This document shows, one piece after another, positions 49,917-59,134 of a DNA stretch of 64,000 bases; within the stretch, counting starts at the first letter, position 1; every line of letters begins with the position of its first letter. The stretch spans positions 239,731 to 303,730 of the forward strand of contig NZ_FOCK01000006.1 of assembly GCF_900110085.1 (NCBI RefSeq), in the 5' to 3' direction. The notes under the pieces are model-generated. The model was given only the letters and a program-made list of their open reading frames with translations. It did no database searches and was not told where the DNA came from. Position numbers and translations under genes: made by a program. This DNA is from Prevotella sp. ne3005. Lineage in GTDB: Bacteria > Bacteroidota > Bacteroidia > Bacteroidales > Bacteroidaceae.

Positions 49917-49997
49917 ATTAATAATATGGTTACTTCCAAATGTTTGAGGGTATTTTTTATTCCTATTTCAAGATGACAGGAGAGAGAAGGACAAAAT

Positions 49998-50029
49998 AAT
50001 AATCCCCGCTCGATTGGGCGGGGATTATT
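49998..50029 (-). terminator. Intrinsic terminator after ribH
   Basis: 12-bp perfect stem AATAATCCCCGC/GCGGGGATTATT with an 8-nt loop, followed on the minus strand by ATTTTG; 18 bp beyond the ribH stop. Confidence 0.85.
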
Positions 50030-50047
50030 GATTGGATAATCTGTTGT

Positions 50048-50518
50048 TTAGAACTTAGCCATTTTGATGGCGACCACGGCGCATTCATCGCCCTTGTTGC
50101 CTAAGCGGCCTCCTGCGCGATCTTTGGCTTGTTGCAGGTCGTTGGTGGTCAGCAGACCAAATACGACGGGGATATTGCTCGTGGCGTTGAGACGGGCGAT
50201 GCCTTCGGTGACTCCCTGACAGATATAGTCGAAGTGGGGCGTCTCACCACGGATGACGCTGCCCAGGATGATGATGGCATCGTAACCGTCGTTGAGGGTC
50301 ATCTGACGTGCGCCGTAGATGAGTTCGAAGGAGCCTGGAACGGTCTTCACGTGGATATTCTCGGGCAGGGCTCCGTGCTTCTCGAGCGTGGAGACACAAC
50401 CGTCGAGCAAGGCACCTGTGATATCAGGGTTCCACTCGGCCACCACCACACCAAACGTCATGTTCGATGCATCGGGCACCTTAGCAAGGTCGTATTCTGA
50501 GAGGTTCTTGGTGGCCAT
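50048..50518 (-). CDS. ribH: 6,7-dimethyl-8-ribityllumazine synthase
   Basis: Penultimate step of riboflavin synthesis. The 156 residues carry [10 protein letters not shown] near 27 (substrate-binding Trp/Asn), VPGSFEL near 60, [15 protein letters not shown] near 87 with the catalytic His, and VFGLLTTND. Starts 3 bp after the TPR-protein stop, so probably co-transcribed with it. Confidence 0.96.
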   Translation of the reverse strand: MATKNLSEYDLAKVPDASNMTFGVVVAEWNPDITGALLDGCVSTLEKHGALPENIHVKTVPGSFELIYGARQMTLNDGYDAIIILGSVIRGETPHFDYICQGVTEGIARLNATSNIPVVFGLLTTNDLQQAKDRAGGRLGNKGDECAVVAIKMAKF

Positions 50519-50521
50519 GGC

Positions 50522-51205
50522 TTATTTTGCTGATACGCGCTCGATGTAAGCATCGATGGTCTGATAGGCCATGGAGTTGAAGTATTTCTCCTTCACGGTC
50601 TGATAGAGCTTCAGAGCCTCGTCGTTCTTGCCCTGACTCTCGAGGATCTCACCAGCCTGGATGAGGAAGGTGGGAGAGAGCGAGTTGTTGTCGGCCTTCT
50701 CGGCAGCCTTCTTCAGGTGAGAGACGGCCTTGTCGAGCTGGTTCAGGTGAGCATAGGCGTTGCCCAGGGCACCCTCGGCTGCAGGCGAGATCATCTGATC
50801 GTCGGCAGCATCGTACTTCTCGAGGTATTTCACGGCATCCTCCCACTTGTCGAGCTTGGCATAGCAGAGACCGGCATAGAGGTTGGCCAGATTGCCTGCA
50901 GCAGTGGAGCTGTACTCATCGGCGAGCTTGGCGAAGCCCTTGAAGGAAGCACTGTCACCATTGAGAGCCTTCTCGTAGTTAGCGGCCTGGAAGAGCTGCT
51001 GACCCTTGGCGATCTCGGTGCTGGCCTTGACCTCACGGGGACCAGATACATAAGTTGTGTAAAGAACGATACCTGCGATGATGACCACGAGGGCTACCAC
51101 CACAGCGATAATGGCCTTCTTGTACTTCAGGAAGAAGGCTTCACTCTGATTCAGGCTCTCCTCCATCGTGGGAGCTGCCTGCTGTTGATTCGATGTATTT
51201 GCCAT
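50522..51205 (-). CDS. Membrane-anchored tetratricopeptide-repeat protein
   Basis: A single N-terminal helix (AIIAVVVALVVIIAGIVLYTT, near 31-51) anchors a TPR domain (YAGLCYAKLDKWEDAVKYLEKY, ALGNAYAHLNQLDKAVSHLKKA, GEILESQGKNDEALKLYQTV). Layout and size (227 residues) resemble YfgM/BepA-type periplasmic chaperone partners, but function is unproved. Divergent from recF; followed by ribH after 3 bp. Confidence 0.83.
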   Translation of the reverse strand: MANTSNQQQAAPTMEESLNQSEAFFLKYKKAIIAVVVALVVIIAGIVLYTTYVSGPREVKASTEIAKGQQLFQAANYEKALNGDSASFKGFAKLADEYSSTAAGNLANLYAGLCYAKLDKWEDAVKYLEKYDAADDQMISPAAEGALGNAYAHLNQLDKAVSHLKKAAEKADNNSLSPTFLIQAGEILESQGKNDEALKLYQTVKEKYFNSMAYQTIDAYIERVSAK

Positions 51206-51246
51206 TATTTTTTTGTTATTTTTATTGTTTGCGCATAAATCGGGTG

Positions 51247-51254
51247 CAAAGGTA
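51247..51254 (-). promoter_or_regulatory. Promoter -7 box of the TPR-ribH operon
   Basis: Minus strand TACCTTTG, 41 nt before the TPR gene ATG. Confidence 0.6.
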
Positions 51255-51297
51255 CAAGAAAAAAAGCGAAAAACAAAAGAAAAACAAAAAAAAACAC

Positions 51298-51305
51298 TAC
51301 CTTTG
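51298..51305 (+). promoter_or_regulatory. Promoter -7 box of recF
   Basis: TACCTTTG ends 4 nt before the recF ATG, which implies a leaderless or nearly leaderless mRNA. Confidence 0.65.
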
Positions 51306-51309
51306 CACT

Positions 51310-52395
51310 ATGATTCTCGAAAAGCTGTCGATCATTAACTATAAGAACATTGCAGAGGCGGAGCTGGAGCTGTCGCCAAAGATCAATTGTTTCATCGGCC
51401 AGAACGGCGTGGGGAAGACGAATGTGCTCGATGCCATCTATTATCTCTCGTTCTGTCGCTCGGCCAATAATCCCATCGATTCACAGGTGATCCGCCATGG
51501 AGAGGAGTTCTTCATGCTGGAAGGACGATACGACGACAACCTGACGGTGACGGCGGCCATGAAGCGCGGACAGAAGAAGCACTTCAAGCGCGACAAGAAA
51601 GAGTATAAGCGGCTCTCGGAGCACATCGGACTGATACCGCTCGTGGTGGTGGCACCCTCAGACACCCTGTTGATAGAGGGAGGCAGCGAGGAGCGCAGAC
51701 GACTGATGGACATCGTGATAGCACAGTATGACCGCAGCTATATCGAGTCGATGAACCGCTATAACAAGGCCCTGCAACAGCGCAACGTGCTCTTGAAGCA
51801 GGAGGAGGAGCCTGATGCCGAGGTGATGGGGCTCTTCGAGGAGCAGATGGCCATGGAGGGCGAGCGTATCTACCAATGCCGCAAGGCTTTCGTGGAGGAG
51901 CTGACACCCATCTTCCAGCATATCTACGAGACGGTGTCGGAGCATCGCGAGCAGGTGACGCTGAACTATACGTCGCACTGTCAGCGAGGACCGCTGCTGG
52001 AGGTGATCCAGAGAGACAGGTTCAAGGACCGTGCCGTGGGCTACTCGCTGCATGGCATCCACCGCGACGACCTGGAGTTCTGTCTCGGAGGGCATCCGAT
52101 GAAGCGCGAAGGCAGTCAGGGACAGAACAAGACGTTCGTCATTGCCCTGAAGCTGGCGCAGTTTGACTTCCTGAAACGCACCAATTCGAAGACCACGCCC
52201 CTCTTGTTGCTCGACGATATCTTCGACAAGCTCGATGCCCAGCGCGTGGAGCAGATCGTGAGGCTCGTAGCCAGCGATGAGTTCGGACAGATTTTCATTA
52301 CCGACACCAACCGCGACCATCTGGACCAGATACTCAAGGCTTCATCGCACGACTATAAGATTTTCCACGTGGAGAAAGGAGAGATATATGTTTAA
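51310..52395 (+). CDS. recF: DNA replication and repair protein RecF
   Basis: SMC-like ATPase that helps load RecA at gapped DNA. The 361 residues show Walker A GQNGVGKTNVLDAI at about 29-42, the QxxxxKxF-type stretch, ABC signature GSQGQNKTFVIALKLAQ near 300 and Walker B LLLLDDIFDKLD near 323. ATG 51310 is chosen because MILEKLSIINYKNI is the RecF start and the promoter box lies 4 nt upstream. Eight bp overlap with the DUF721 gene. Confidence 0.95.
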   Translation: MILEKLSIINYKNIAEAELELSPKINCFIGQNGVGKTNVLDAIYYLSFCRSANNPIDSQVIRHGEEFFMLEGRYDDNLTVTAAMKRGQKKHFKRDKKEYKRLSEHIGLIPLVVVAPSDTLLIEGGSEERRRLMDIVIAQYDRSYIESMNRYNKALQQRNVLLKQEEEPDAEVMGLFEEQMAMEGERIYQCRKAFVEELTPIFQHIYETVSEHREQVTLNYTSHCQRGPLLEVIQRDRFKDRAVGYSLHGIHRDDLEFCLGGHPMKREGSQGQNKTFVIALKLAQFDFLKRTNSKTTPLLLLDDIFDKLDAQRVEQIVRLVASDEFGQIFITDTNRDHLDQILKASSHDYKIFHVEKGEIYV

Positions 52396-52678
52396 GAGAG
52401 ACGTACAACAGATTAAGGACCTGATACTGAGGAACCTGCGGGCACAGGGGCTGGAGACGCCACTCCTGCAGAAGAGGCTTATCGACGCCTGGCCAGAGGT
52501 GGCAGGAGAGATGATTGCGGGCTATACAAGAGAGCTCAATATCCGCAATCAGACGCTGTTTGTACATCTGACAAGCCCTGCCCTGAGGGCAGACCTCTCG
52601 ATGATGCGCAGCGAACTGGTGAAGAAACTGAATGCGCATGTTGGCAGTCAGGTGATTGCCGACATACGTTTCTGCTAG
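52388..52678 (+). CDS. DUF721 (DciA-like) protein
   Basis: Short basic protein of the DUF721 family, some members of which (DciA) load the replicative helicase. The 96 residues have IDAWPEVAGEMIAGYTRELNIRNQTLFVHLTSPALRADLSMM, the family core, and an N-terminal helix. The ATG at 52388 overlaps the end of recF. The recF-DUF721 order is common in Bacteroidota; a role at the replication fork fits. Confidence 0.88.
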   Translation: MFKRDVQQIKDLILRNLRAQGLETPLLQKRLIDAWPEVAGEMIAGYTRELNIRNQTLFVHLTSPALRADLSMMRSELVKKLNAHVGSQVIADIRFC

Positions 52679-53196
52679 ATCACTTCATCCACAGGAACAT
52701 CGTGTTCCCCAACAGGCACCTCCCTGACTTTCTGAAAGTCGAAACAAACGCCGAGAGTTTTGCAATCTACACTTGTAAGCAGGCGGTCGTAGTAGCCTTT
52801 GCCACGACCTAAGCGACGGCCCTGGGCATCGAAGGCCATGCCAGGGATAAGGGCGACATCGATCTGCAGGAATTCGGTAAAAGGCGCTCCCACGGGTTCC
52901 ATGATATGAAAAGCCCCCTCACGAAGATCCTGAGGACCCGTATAGCGGCGCAGTTCCATCCTTTCATCATCGAGCACCTTCGGCAGCAAGACCGTCTTCC
53001 CTTCAGCCACCAGATCGTCGATGAGCTGATGGGTGCAGACCTCATCGGGCAAGGAGTAATAGGCCATGACCACACGGGCATCGCGCAACCGCTCCTTGAG
53101 GCGTCTCACAATAGGAAGTGACCATTCACTGAGCTGCTGCTGAGTGAAAAGTCGCTTCGTATCTCGTATCTGCTGTCGGAGTTCAGACTTAAGCAT
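52675..53196 (-). CDS. fau: 5-formyltetrahydrofolate cyclo-ligase
   Basis: Converts 5-formyl-THF to methenyl-THF with ATP. The 173 residues carry the basic N-terminal helix (LKSELRQQIRDTKRLF), YYSLPDEVCTHQLI, LLPKV, and the ATP-binding GRRLGRGKGYYDRLL near 130. The ATG at 53194-53196 overlaps the S41 protease stop by 8 bp. Its end overlaps convergent DUF721 by 4 bp. Confidence 0.93.
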   Translation of the reverse strand: MLKSELRQQIRDTKRLFTQQQLSEWSLPIVRRLKERLRDARVVMAYYSLPDEVCTHQLIDDLVAEGKTVLLPKVLDDERMELRRYTGPQDLREGAFHIMEPVGAPFTEFLQIDVALIPGMAFDAQGRRLGRGKGYYDRLLTSVDCKTLGVCFDFQKVREVPVGEHDVPVDEVI

Positions 53197-54838
53197 GGGC
53201 CACCTTCTTGTCGCTGGCAGGAGCCACAGGCTTCTGAGGGAAGGCTGCATTCTCGCGGAAGAGACGGAGAGCCTCTATGATGGAGGGATCGTCCTGATTC
53301 AGATATTCCGTCCAGGCCTGCTCGCTATGGATGTTGTAGATGATTCGGCTGACGAGGAAACGCTCCAGCAGCTTATGGGATTTCTGAATCATCAGGTTAC
53401 GACGCTTGAGACCATTCTTTTCTGCATAGGCAGCAAACTTGTCGACCACGTTCTGCTTCTTCAGATAGGTCTCCATCTCCTTGACAGAGGTCATGTCGGC
53501 AAGGCGCTGACGATTCTCGTCGCTGTAGCTGAAGGCATACTGGAGAATGAGTCCGCTCATCGAGGCTTCTTTATAATAGGAGGTCATGTCGAGCGTATCC
53601 TCAGGGATAAAAATGTCGGGCGTGATACCACCACCACCATAGACGACACGTCCGTTGGCCGTATGATATTCAGGACCCGTGTGCTTGATGCTGTCCTCGG
53701 AGAAGAACTCACCATGCTGATAGCGGCTCACCCAGTCGTCGTCGTAATGAGAGCCATCGGTATAGGGCTTCTGGATGCAACGGCCAGAGGGAGTGTAGTA
53801 ACGCGCGATGGTGAGGCGGATCATGGAGTGGTCGCTGAACTCCATCGGCTTCTGTACCAAGCCCTTACCAAAGGAACGGCGCCCGATAATCGTACCACGG
53901 TCGTTGTCTTGGATGGCACCTGCCAGAATCTCTGAAGCAGAGGCAGAGGCCTCGTCGACGAGCACCACCAGAGGCAGGTTCTGATAAGAGCCACGGCCGT
54001 CGGCACGATAGTCCTGACGGGGGAAGGCACGTCCCTGGGTGTAGACAATCAGCTGTCCGCGCGAGAGGAACTCGTTGGCAATCTGCACGGCCGACTCAAG
54101 ATAGCCGCCCGTATTGCCACGCAGGTCGATGACCAGGTTGCTGAACTGCTGCTGTGCCAGTTTGGCCAGTGCGATGAGCAGTTCGGGATAGGTGTTCTCG
54201 CCAAAGTTCTTGATGCGGATATAGCCGCTCTCATCGTCGAGCATATAGCTGGAGGTGATGCTCTTGGTGGGGATCTCGCCACGGGTGATGGTGATGTGGC
54301 GCAACTTGTTCTCACCATAGCGCAGGATGCCCAACTTCACCTTCGTATCCTTGGGACCCTTCAGGCGGTGCATGGCCTCGGCATTGGTACAGATCTTGCC
54401 TACGAAGACGGAGTCGTCGACCTCGACAATCTTATCGCCTGCCAGCACACCAGCGCGCTCTGCAGGACCATTGCCGATGACATTCTGCACACGGATGGTG
54501 TCCTGACGGATGGTGAACTCGATACCGATGCCAAAGAACGAGCCGCGCAGGTCGTCGTTAGCAATCTCTCCCTCACGAGCCGTGATGTAGACGGAATGGG
54601 GGTCGAGCTCAGCCAGAATCTGAGGCATGGCTTTCTCCACCAGGTCATTGATGTTGACCGTATCCACATACTGATCGTCAATGATGTGGAGCAGGTTGTT
54701 GAGTTTGTTACCGCTCGAATTGATGATGTTCAGTCGGTTGCCGGAAAAATGGTTGGCATAAAAGGTGCCCACAAGGATGCCGAGGACTACGCAGACGGCC
54801 ATCCACAGAGGGGTAAAACGACCATATTTATTCTTCAT
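53189..54838 (-). CDS. S41-family C-terminal processing protease
   Basis: Periplasmic serine protease of the CtpA type. N-terminal signal anchor (LWMAVCVVLGILVGTFYANHF), a helical region with HSVYITAREGEIAN, a PDZ domain at about 90-175 (NGPAERAGVLAGDKIVEVDDS), then the catalytic domain with NTGGYLESAVQIANEFL, nucleophile Ser in DEASASASEILAGAIQD and Lys in GRRSFGKGLVQ. A C-terminal 150-residue extension completes 549 residues. Downstream gene overlaps, so likely co-transcribed with dCMP deaminase upstream and fau downstream. Confidence 0.94.
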   Translation of the reverse strand: MKNKYGRFTPLWMAVCVVLGILVGTFYANHFSGNRLNIINSSGNKLNNLLHIIDDQYVDTVNINDLVEKAMPQILAELDPHSVYITAREGEIANDDLRGSFFGIGIEFTIRQDTIRVQNVIGNGPAERAGVLAGDKIVEVDDSVFVGKICTNAEAMHRLKGPKDTKVKLGILRYGENKLRHITITRGEIPTKSITSSYMLDDESGYIRIKNFGENTYPELLIALAKLAQQQFSNLVIDLRGNTGGYLESAVQIANEFLSRGQLIVYTQGRAFPRQDYRADGRGSYQNLPLVVLVDEASASASEILAGAIQDNDRGTIIGRRSFGKGLVQKPMEFSDHSMIRLTIARYYTPSGRCIQKPYTDGSHYDDDWVSRYQHGEFFSEDSIKHTGPEYHTANGRVVYGGGGITPDIFIPEDTLDMTSYYKEASMSGLILQYAFSYSDENRQRLADMTSVKEMETYLKKQNVVDKFAAYAEKNGLKRRNLMIQKSHKLLERFLVSRIIYNIHSEQAWTEYLNQDDPSIIEALRLFRENAAFPQKPVAPASDKKVAHA

Positions 54839-55254
54839 ACTTCCAAAAAGATTACTTCGATACCTGCACGTTTGAGGAGATCAATACCATCCGTCAGACG
54901 GTATTTCTCACCATAGACCACCCGCTTGATGCCTGCCTGGATGATGAGCTTGGCACACTCGATGCAGGGCGAGGCGGTGATATAGATAGTGGCACCATCG
55001 CTGTTGTTGTTGGAACGGGCCAGTTTTGTGATGGCATTAGCTTCGGCATGGAGCACATAGGGCTTCGACACGTTGTTCTCGTCCTCGCAGACATTCTCGA
55101 AGCCTGTCGGCGTGCCGTTATAGCCATCGCTGATGATCATCTTGTCCTTGACCACCAATGCCCCCACCTGACGGCGCTGGCAATAGGAGTTTTCTGCCCA
55201 AATGCGCGCCATGCGCAAATAGCGTTCATCTAGTTTTTGTTGTTTTGATTCCAT
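54835..55254 (-). CDS. dCMP deaminase family protein
   Basis: Zinc deaminase converting dCMP to dUMP in thymidylate supply. The 139 residues carry HAEANAI (zinc His plus catalytic Glu) near 70 and SPCIECAKLII (two zinc Cys) near 95. ComEB-type sequences match in length. It overlaps the M3 peptidase gene upstream by 29 bp and the S41 gene by 4 bp. Confidence 0.93.
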   Translation of the reverse strand: MESKQQKLDERYLRMARIWAENSYCQRRQVGALVVKDKMIISDGYNGTPTGFENVCEDENNVSKPYVLHAEANAITKLARSNNNSDGATIYITASPCIECAKLIIQAGIKRVVYGEKYRLTDGIDLLKRAGIEVIFLEV

Positions 55255-57337
55255 TTCTCTTCAGTAATGCATCAATAGTGGGTTCGTCACCCTTGAAACG
55301 TTTGTATAATGTCATCGGATTCTCCGTGCCACCCTTCGAGAGGATGTTCTCACGGAAACTCCGTGCAGTCTTCTTGTCAAAGACACCATGCTTCTTGAAC
55401 ACAGCAAAGGCATCGGCATCGAGCACCTCAGCCCACTTGTAACTGTAGTAGCCTGCTGCATAGCCGCCTGCCATGATATGGGAGAACTGCACCGTCATAC
55501 AGGTATCGGGCAACTGGGGCAGGATCTGAGCCTTCTCCCACGCCTTCTTCTCGAAGGGGATGATATCATCGGTAAACTCGTCCTTTTTGGTATAGTAAGC
55601 CATATCCAGCAGGCCGAAGCCCACCTGACGCATGCAGGTGTAGGCCACATTGTAATTGCGGCTCTTCACGATACGGCCGATCAGGTCGTCGGGGATTGGT
55701 TCACCTGTCTTGTAATGGAAGGCGAAGGTGCGCAAGAACTCTTTCTCGATGGCAAAGTTCTCCATAAACTGCGAAGGCAGTTCCACGAAGTCCCACCACA
55801 CGCTGGTTCCACTGAGACTCTCGAAACGCGTGTTGGCAAACATACCATGGAGCGAGTGGCCGAACTCATGGAGGAAGGTCTCCACCTCGCTCAATGTCAG
55901 CAGGGCAGGCTTTTCTTCCGTGGGCTTCGTAAGGTTCATCACCACAGAGACATGGGGGCGCACGTTCTTGATGTTACCAGGACCGAAGGGTTTCTTCACG
56001 TCCTCGCACTCCATCCACTGTCCCTGATAGGAGGTCATCCAGGCCCCACCCTGCTTACCCTTGCGAGGATGGAAGTCGGCATAGAAGACTGCTAGGAAGG
56101 AGCCGTCCTCATCGAACACCTCGTAAGCCTTCACATCTGGATGGTAGACGGGGATGTCCTTGTTCTCCTTGAAGGTGATGCCATACAGGCGATTGGCCAA
56201 ACCAAACACGCCATCGATCACCTTGGAGAGTTCGAAATAGGGGCGCAGCATCTCGGCATCGATATTAAACTTCTGCAGCTGGAGCTTATGGGAGTAGAAA
56301 CCAAAGTCCCAAGGCTCCAGTTTGAAGTTCTTACCCTCAAGCTGGCGAGCCATCTTTTCTATGGCAGCCACTTCTTTCTGGGCTGTGGGCTTATAGGCCT
56401 TGATGAGGTCGTTGAACAGTTTATAGACATTGCGCACATTACCTGCCATGCGGTGTTTCAGCACATAGTCGGCATAGGAATTATGCCCCAGGAGCTGGGC
56501 CAGTTCACGACGCAGGTTAATGATCCGCTTGCATATCTCAAGGTTGTTCTCCGTATTATCATGGATACACTCGGTATTCTTGGCCATGTACAGCTGGCGA
56601 CGAAGCTCGCGCTGGGTGCTGTAGGTCATGAAGGGCAAGTATGAGGGGAAGTCGAGGGTAAACACCCAGCCTTCCTTGCCTTGTTCCTTGGCGGCCAGGG
56701 CAGCAGCCTCACGGGCTGTCTCAGGCAGACCGTCGAGTTGGGCCTCGTCTGTGAGATGCAGGGTGAAGGCTTTGTTTTCTTTCAAGAGGTTCTGCGAGAA
56801 CTGGAGTCCGAGCACGGAAATCTCTTCTGTCAGCTGACGGAGGCGCTCCTTACCAGCAGCATCGAGCAGGGCACCATTACGTACAAAACCGTCGTAGCAG
56901 TTGTCGAGCAGCATCTTCTCCTCAGGAGACAGCTTACGGTGGTGACGATGCACATATTTGATGCGCTCAAAGAGTTTCTCATTGAGACGGATATCATTGG
57001 AATGTTTCGTCAGAATCGGACTCATCTTCTGCGCCAAGGCATCCATCTCGTCGTTGGTCTCTGCAGAGAGCAGGTTGAAGAATACGGTGCTGACACGATC
57101 CAGCAGATTGTAGTAGTCTTCGCCATCCTTCCCGTCGTCGACGGAAATAATGGTATTATCAAAGGTGGGTTTGGCAGGATTGTTGACAATCTTGTCTATC
57201 TGCTCATCTTCACGACGGATGCCCTCGAGCATGGCCTCCTCGTAGTCTTCCATACGGATACGATCAAAGGGCGCCGTGTCATGGGGCGTGTTATAAGGCA
57301 GGAAAAACGGATTTGTTCTTTCTTTATTCTCGTTCAT
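55226..57337 (-). CDS. M3-family metallopeptidase (oligopeptidase/Dcp type)
   Basis: Zinc peptidase that degrades short peptides. The zinc site HEFGHSLHG is clear near residue 490 with the third ligand Glu about 25 residues on (GTSVWWDFVELPSQFMENFA). The N-terminal PFFLPYNTPHDTAPFDRI and C-terminal YSYKWAEVLDADAFAVFKK match Bacteroidota Dcp-like enzymes. The 703-residue length is normal. The ATG at 57335-57337 is chosen since the TACCTTTG box at 57362-57369 lies just upstream. No signal peptide. Confidence 0.94.
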   Translation of the reverse strand: MNENKERTNPFFLPYNTPHDTAPFDRIRMEDYEEAMLEGIRREDEQIDKIVNNPAKPTFDNTIISVDDGKDGEDYYNLLDRVSTVFFNLLSAETNDEMDALAQKMSPILTKHSNDIRLNEKLFERIKYVHRHHRKLSPEEKMLLDNCYDGFVRNGALLDAAGKERLRQLTEEISVLGLQFSQNLLKENKAFTLHLTDEAQLDGLPETAREAAALAAKEQGKEGWVFTLDFPSYLPFMTYSTQRELRRQLYMAKNTECIHDNTENNLEICKRIINLRRELAQLLGHNSYADYVLKHRMAGNVRNVYKLFNDLIKAYKPTAQKEVAAIEKMARQLEGKNFKLEPWDFGFYSHKLQLQKFNIDAEMLRPYFELSKVIDGVFGLANRLYGITFKENKDIPVYHPDVKAYEVFDEDGSFLAVFYADFHPRKGKQGGAWMTSYQGQWMECEDVKKPFGPGNIKNVRPHVSVVMNLTKPTEEKPALLTLSEVETFLHEFGHSLHGMFANTRFESLSGTSVWWDFVELPSQFMENFAIEKEFLRTFAFHYKTGEPIPDDLIGRIVKSRNYNVAYTCMRQVGFGLLDMAYYTKKDEFTDDIIPFEKKAWEKAQILPQLPDTCMTVQFSHIMAGGYAAGYYSYKWAEVLDADAFAVFKKHGVFDKKTARSFRENILSKGGTENPMTLYKRFKGDEPTIDALLKRNGIKTTKTR

Positions 57338-57361
57338 GATTAATACTAACGTTTCAGAGCG

Positions 57362-57369
57362 CAAAGGTA
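57362..57369 (-). promoter_or_regulatory. Promoter -7 box of the M3 peptidase-dCMP deaminase-S41-fau run
   Basis: Minus strand TACCTTTG, 24 nt before the peptidase ATG. Confidence 0.6.
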
Positions 57370-57435
57370 ATGCAAAATTCTCATACAATCATGATTACCT
57401 GCATTAAAAAAGCTGAAAATGGGCAAGATTAGCCA

Positions 57436-58116
57436 TTATGGCCTGACGGAGAGCAGCCGTTCCAACTGTGGAATCTCTATCCGTCCGCGATAGAGGGTCA
57501 CCACCCCATCCTTCTGCATCTGGTTTAATACGCGCGATACGTTCAGACGACTGTCATTCATTTCGTCAGCCAGACGCGTCATCAGAATATTAAACTGCTT
57601 ATGTCCTGCCGGATAGACGCAATGCTGGGTCAGGAAACGCTCTACCCGCTCTCTGAGCGACTGGGGCTGGTGAAGCCACGACAGACGGAGCTGCTTTTGG
57701 GTCTGGGTGGCGAAATTGTTCATCAGGTTCAGGCGGAACACGAGGAAATCCTCTGAGAGCCGCACCAGTTCCTCCTTGTCGATGGTAATAAAATTCACAT
57801 CCGACGAGGCTATGAAGTCATGGGTGTAGCGCTGATGATAACCAAAGACACCTTCGACCTGGAGAATATAAGGAGCCGAGATTTGCTCCTCGACAGAATA
57901 GCCATAATCATCGGAGTAGGTGATTACCCTGACGGAGCCATTGATAAGGAAATAGAGCTGGGTGCAGGCTTCACCCGACTTTACTACAGGACGACCAGAG
58001 GCCACCTTCATAAAACCGAAACGGGTATGGCCAGCGATGATCTCCAGATCATCACGACTCATTCCCTGAAACAGTGGGAACTGCAGCAGTTTGTCGTAAA
58101 TCTGCAGTGTAGCCAT
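57436..58116 (-). CDS. Crp/Fnr-family transcription regulator
   Basis: Cyclic-nucleotide-binding-fold regulator. Residues 15-130 form the cNMP fold (LFQGMSRDDLEIIAGHTRFGFMKVASGR, FLINGSVRVI); the usual cAMP phosphate motif RSAS is not seen, so the effector may differ. The C-terminal HTH includes RLADEMNDSRLNVSRVLNQMQKDGVVTLYRGRI. 226 residues. Immediately downstream of apbE (1 bp), on the same strand, which hints at redox-linked regulation but does not prove it. Confidence 0.88.
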   Translation of the reverse strand: MATLQIYDKLLQFPLFQGMSRDDLEIIAGHTRFGFMKVASGRPVVKSGEACTQLYFLINGSVRVITYSDDYGYSVEEQISAPYILQVEGVFGYHQRYTHDFIASSDVNFITIDKEELVRLSEDFLVFRLNLMNNFATQTQKQLRLSWLHQPQSLRERVERFLTQHCVYPAGHKQFNILMTRLADEMNDSRLNVSRVLNQMQKDGVVTLYRGRIEIPQLERLLSVRP

Positions 58117-58117
58117 A

Positions 58118-59134
58118 TCACTCGGATATTTTCTCGCGCAGGGATGGAGAATACCATACGTCCATGTCCCCTTTCTGATTACTATAGATGAAATAGGCCA
58201 TCAGCTCAGGATGACGCTCCAAGACCTGACGGGCCTTGTCAAAGCCCATCACCATGAAAGAGGTGGCATAGGCGTCAGCCACAGCACAGCTCTTGGCAAG
58301 AACCGTTGCCGAGAGGATGCTATGCTGTACGGGATAGCCCGTTTTGGGGTCGACAGTGTGGGCAAACTTCTTACCACCTTTGAAATAGTAGTTACGATAG
58401 TTGCCACTGGTGGCCATCGCTTTATCCGTCACATTCAGGACCGTCTGCAATTCATGTCCTATATTCAGGGAATCGTCGGTAGGCTTTGTAACACCAATCT
58501 TCCAAGGTACACGATCAGGATTGACACCACTCGTCACCACCTCTCCACCAATCTCGACCATATAGTTCTGTATTCCACGACTTTGCAGAAGACGGGCTAC
58601 ACGATCCGTGCCATAGCCCTTGGCAATAGCAGAACAGTCGAGCATGATACGGGGATCCTGCTTCATCACCTTCCCATTAACCATCGACACCTTTTCATAG
58701 CCTACCAACTGAAGAAGGCTGTCTACCTGATGGCTCGAAGGCTGAGAACCATTCTTGAAACCAAAGCCCCAGGCATTTACCAAAGGCGCTACAGTAATGT
58801 CGAAAGCGCCATCGGTGTCTTTTGATATGTCCATTGCCAAATTGAAGACCTCCTTGAACATATCGTCGAGCTGAACATCCTTATTCTCATTGACGGCTGT
58901 AATCACTGATTCCTTATTGAATGGCGACAACGAAGCGTCGACCTTCAGGAGTTCTGCCTTGATACTCTGTGTCAGGTCGGAATCGCACTGGTAAGTGACA
59001 TGATAGGTGGTTCCAAAGATAAAGTCTGAAGTCTTGCGATAAGGCATGGAATGCTGTTGGCGGATAATCAGGATTGTACCCACCACCAACAATGTCAGGA
59101 ACGGCAACTGCCAGAGTAGCTTTTTGTTTTTCAT
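58118..59134 (-). CDS. apbE: FAD:protein FMN transferase
   Basis: Attaches FMN covalently to Thr/Ser of target proteins such as Nqr/Rnf subunits in the periplasm. N-terminal signal anchor (LLWQLPFLTLLVVGTILII); FGTTYHVTYQ near 40; PLVNAWGFG near 118; LDCSAIAKGYGTDRVARLL near 160 (flavin site); GGEVVTSG; VDPKTGYPVQHSILSATV near 265; and the metal-binding Asp/Thr in CAVADAYATSFMVMG. 338 residues. It overlaps the DUF6048 gene by 4 bp. Confidence 0.94.
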   Translation of the reverse strand: MKNKKLLWQLPFLTLLVVGTILIIRQQHSMPYRKTSDFIFGTTYHVTYQCDSDLTQSIKAELLKVDASLSPFNKESVITAVNENKDVQLDDMFKEVFNLAMDISKDTDGAFDITVAPLVNAWGFGFKNGSQPSSHQVDSLLQLVGYEKVSMVNGKVMKQDPRIMLDCSAIAKGYGTDRVARLLQSRGIQNYMVEIGGEVVTSGVNPDRVPWKIGVTKPTDDSLNIGHELQTVLNVTDKAMATSGNYRNYYFKGGKKFAHTVDPKTGYPVQHSILSATVLAKSCAVADAYATSFMVMGFDKARQVLERHPELMAYFIYSNQKGDMDVWYSPSLREKISE

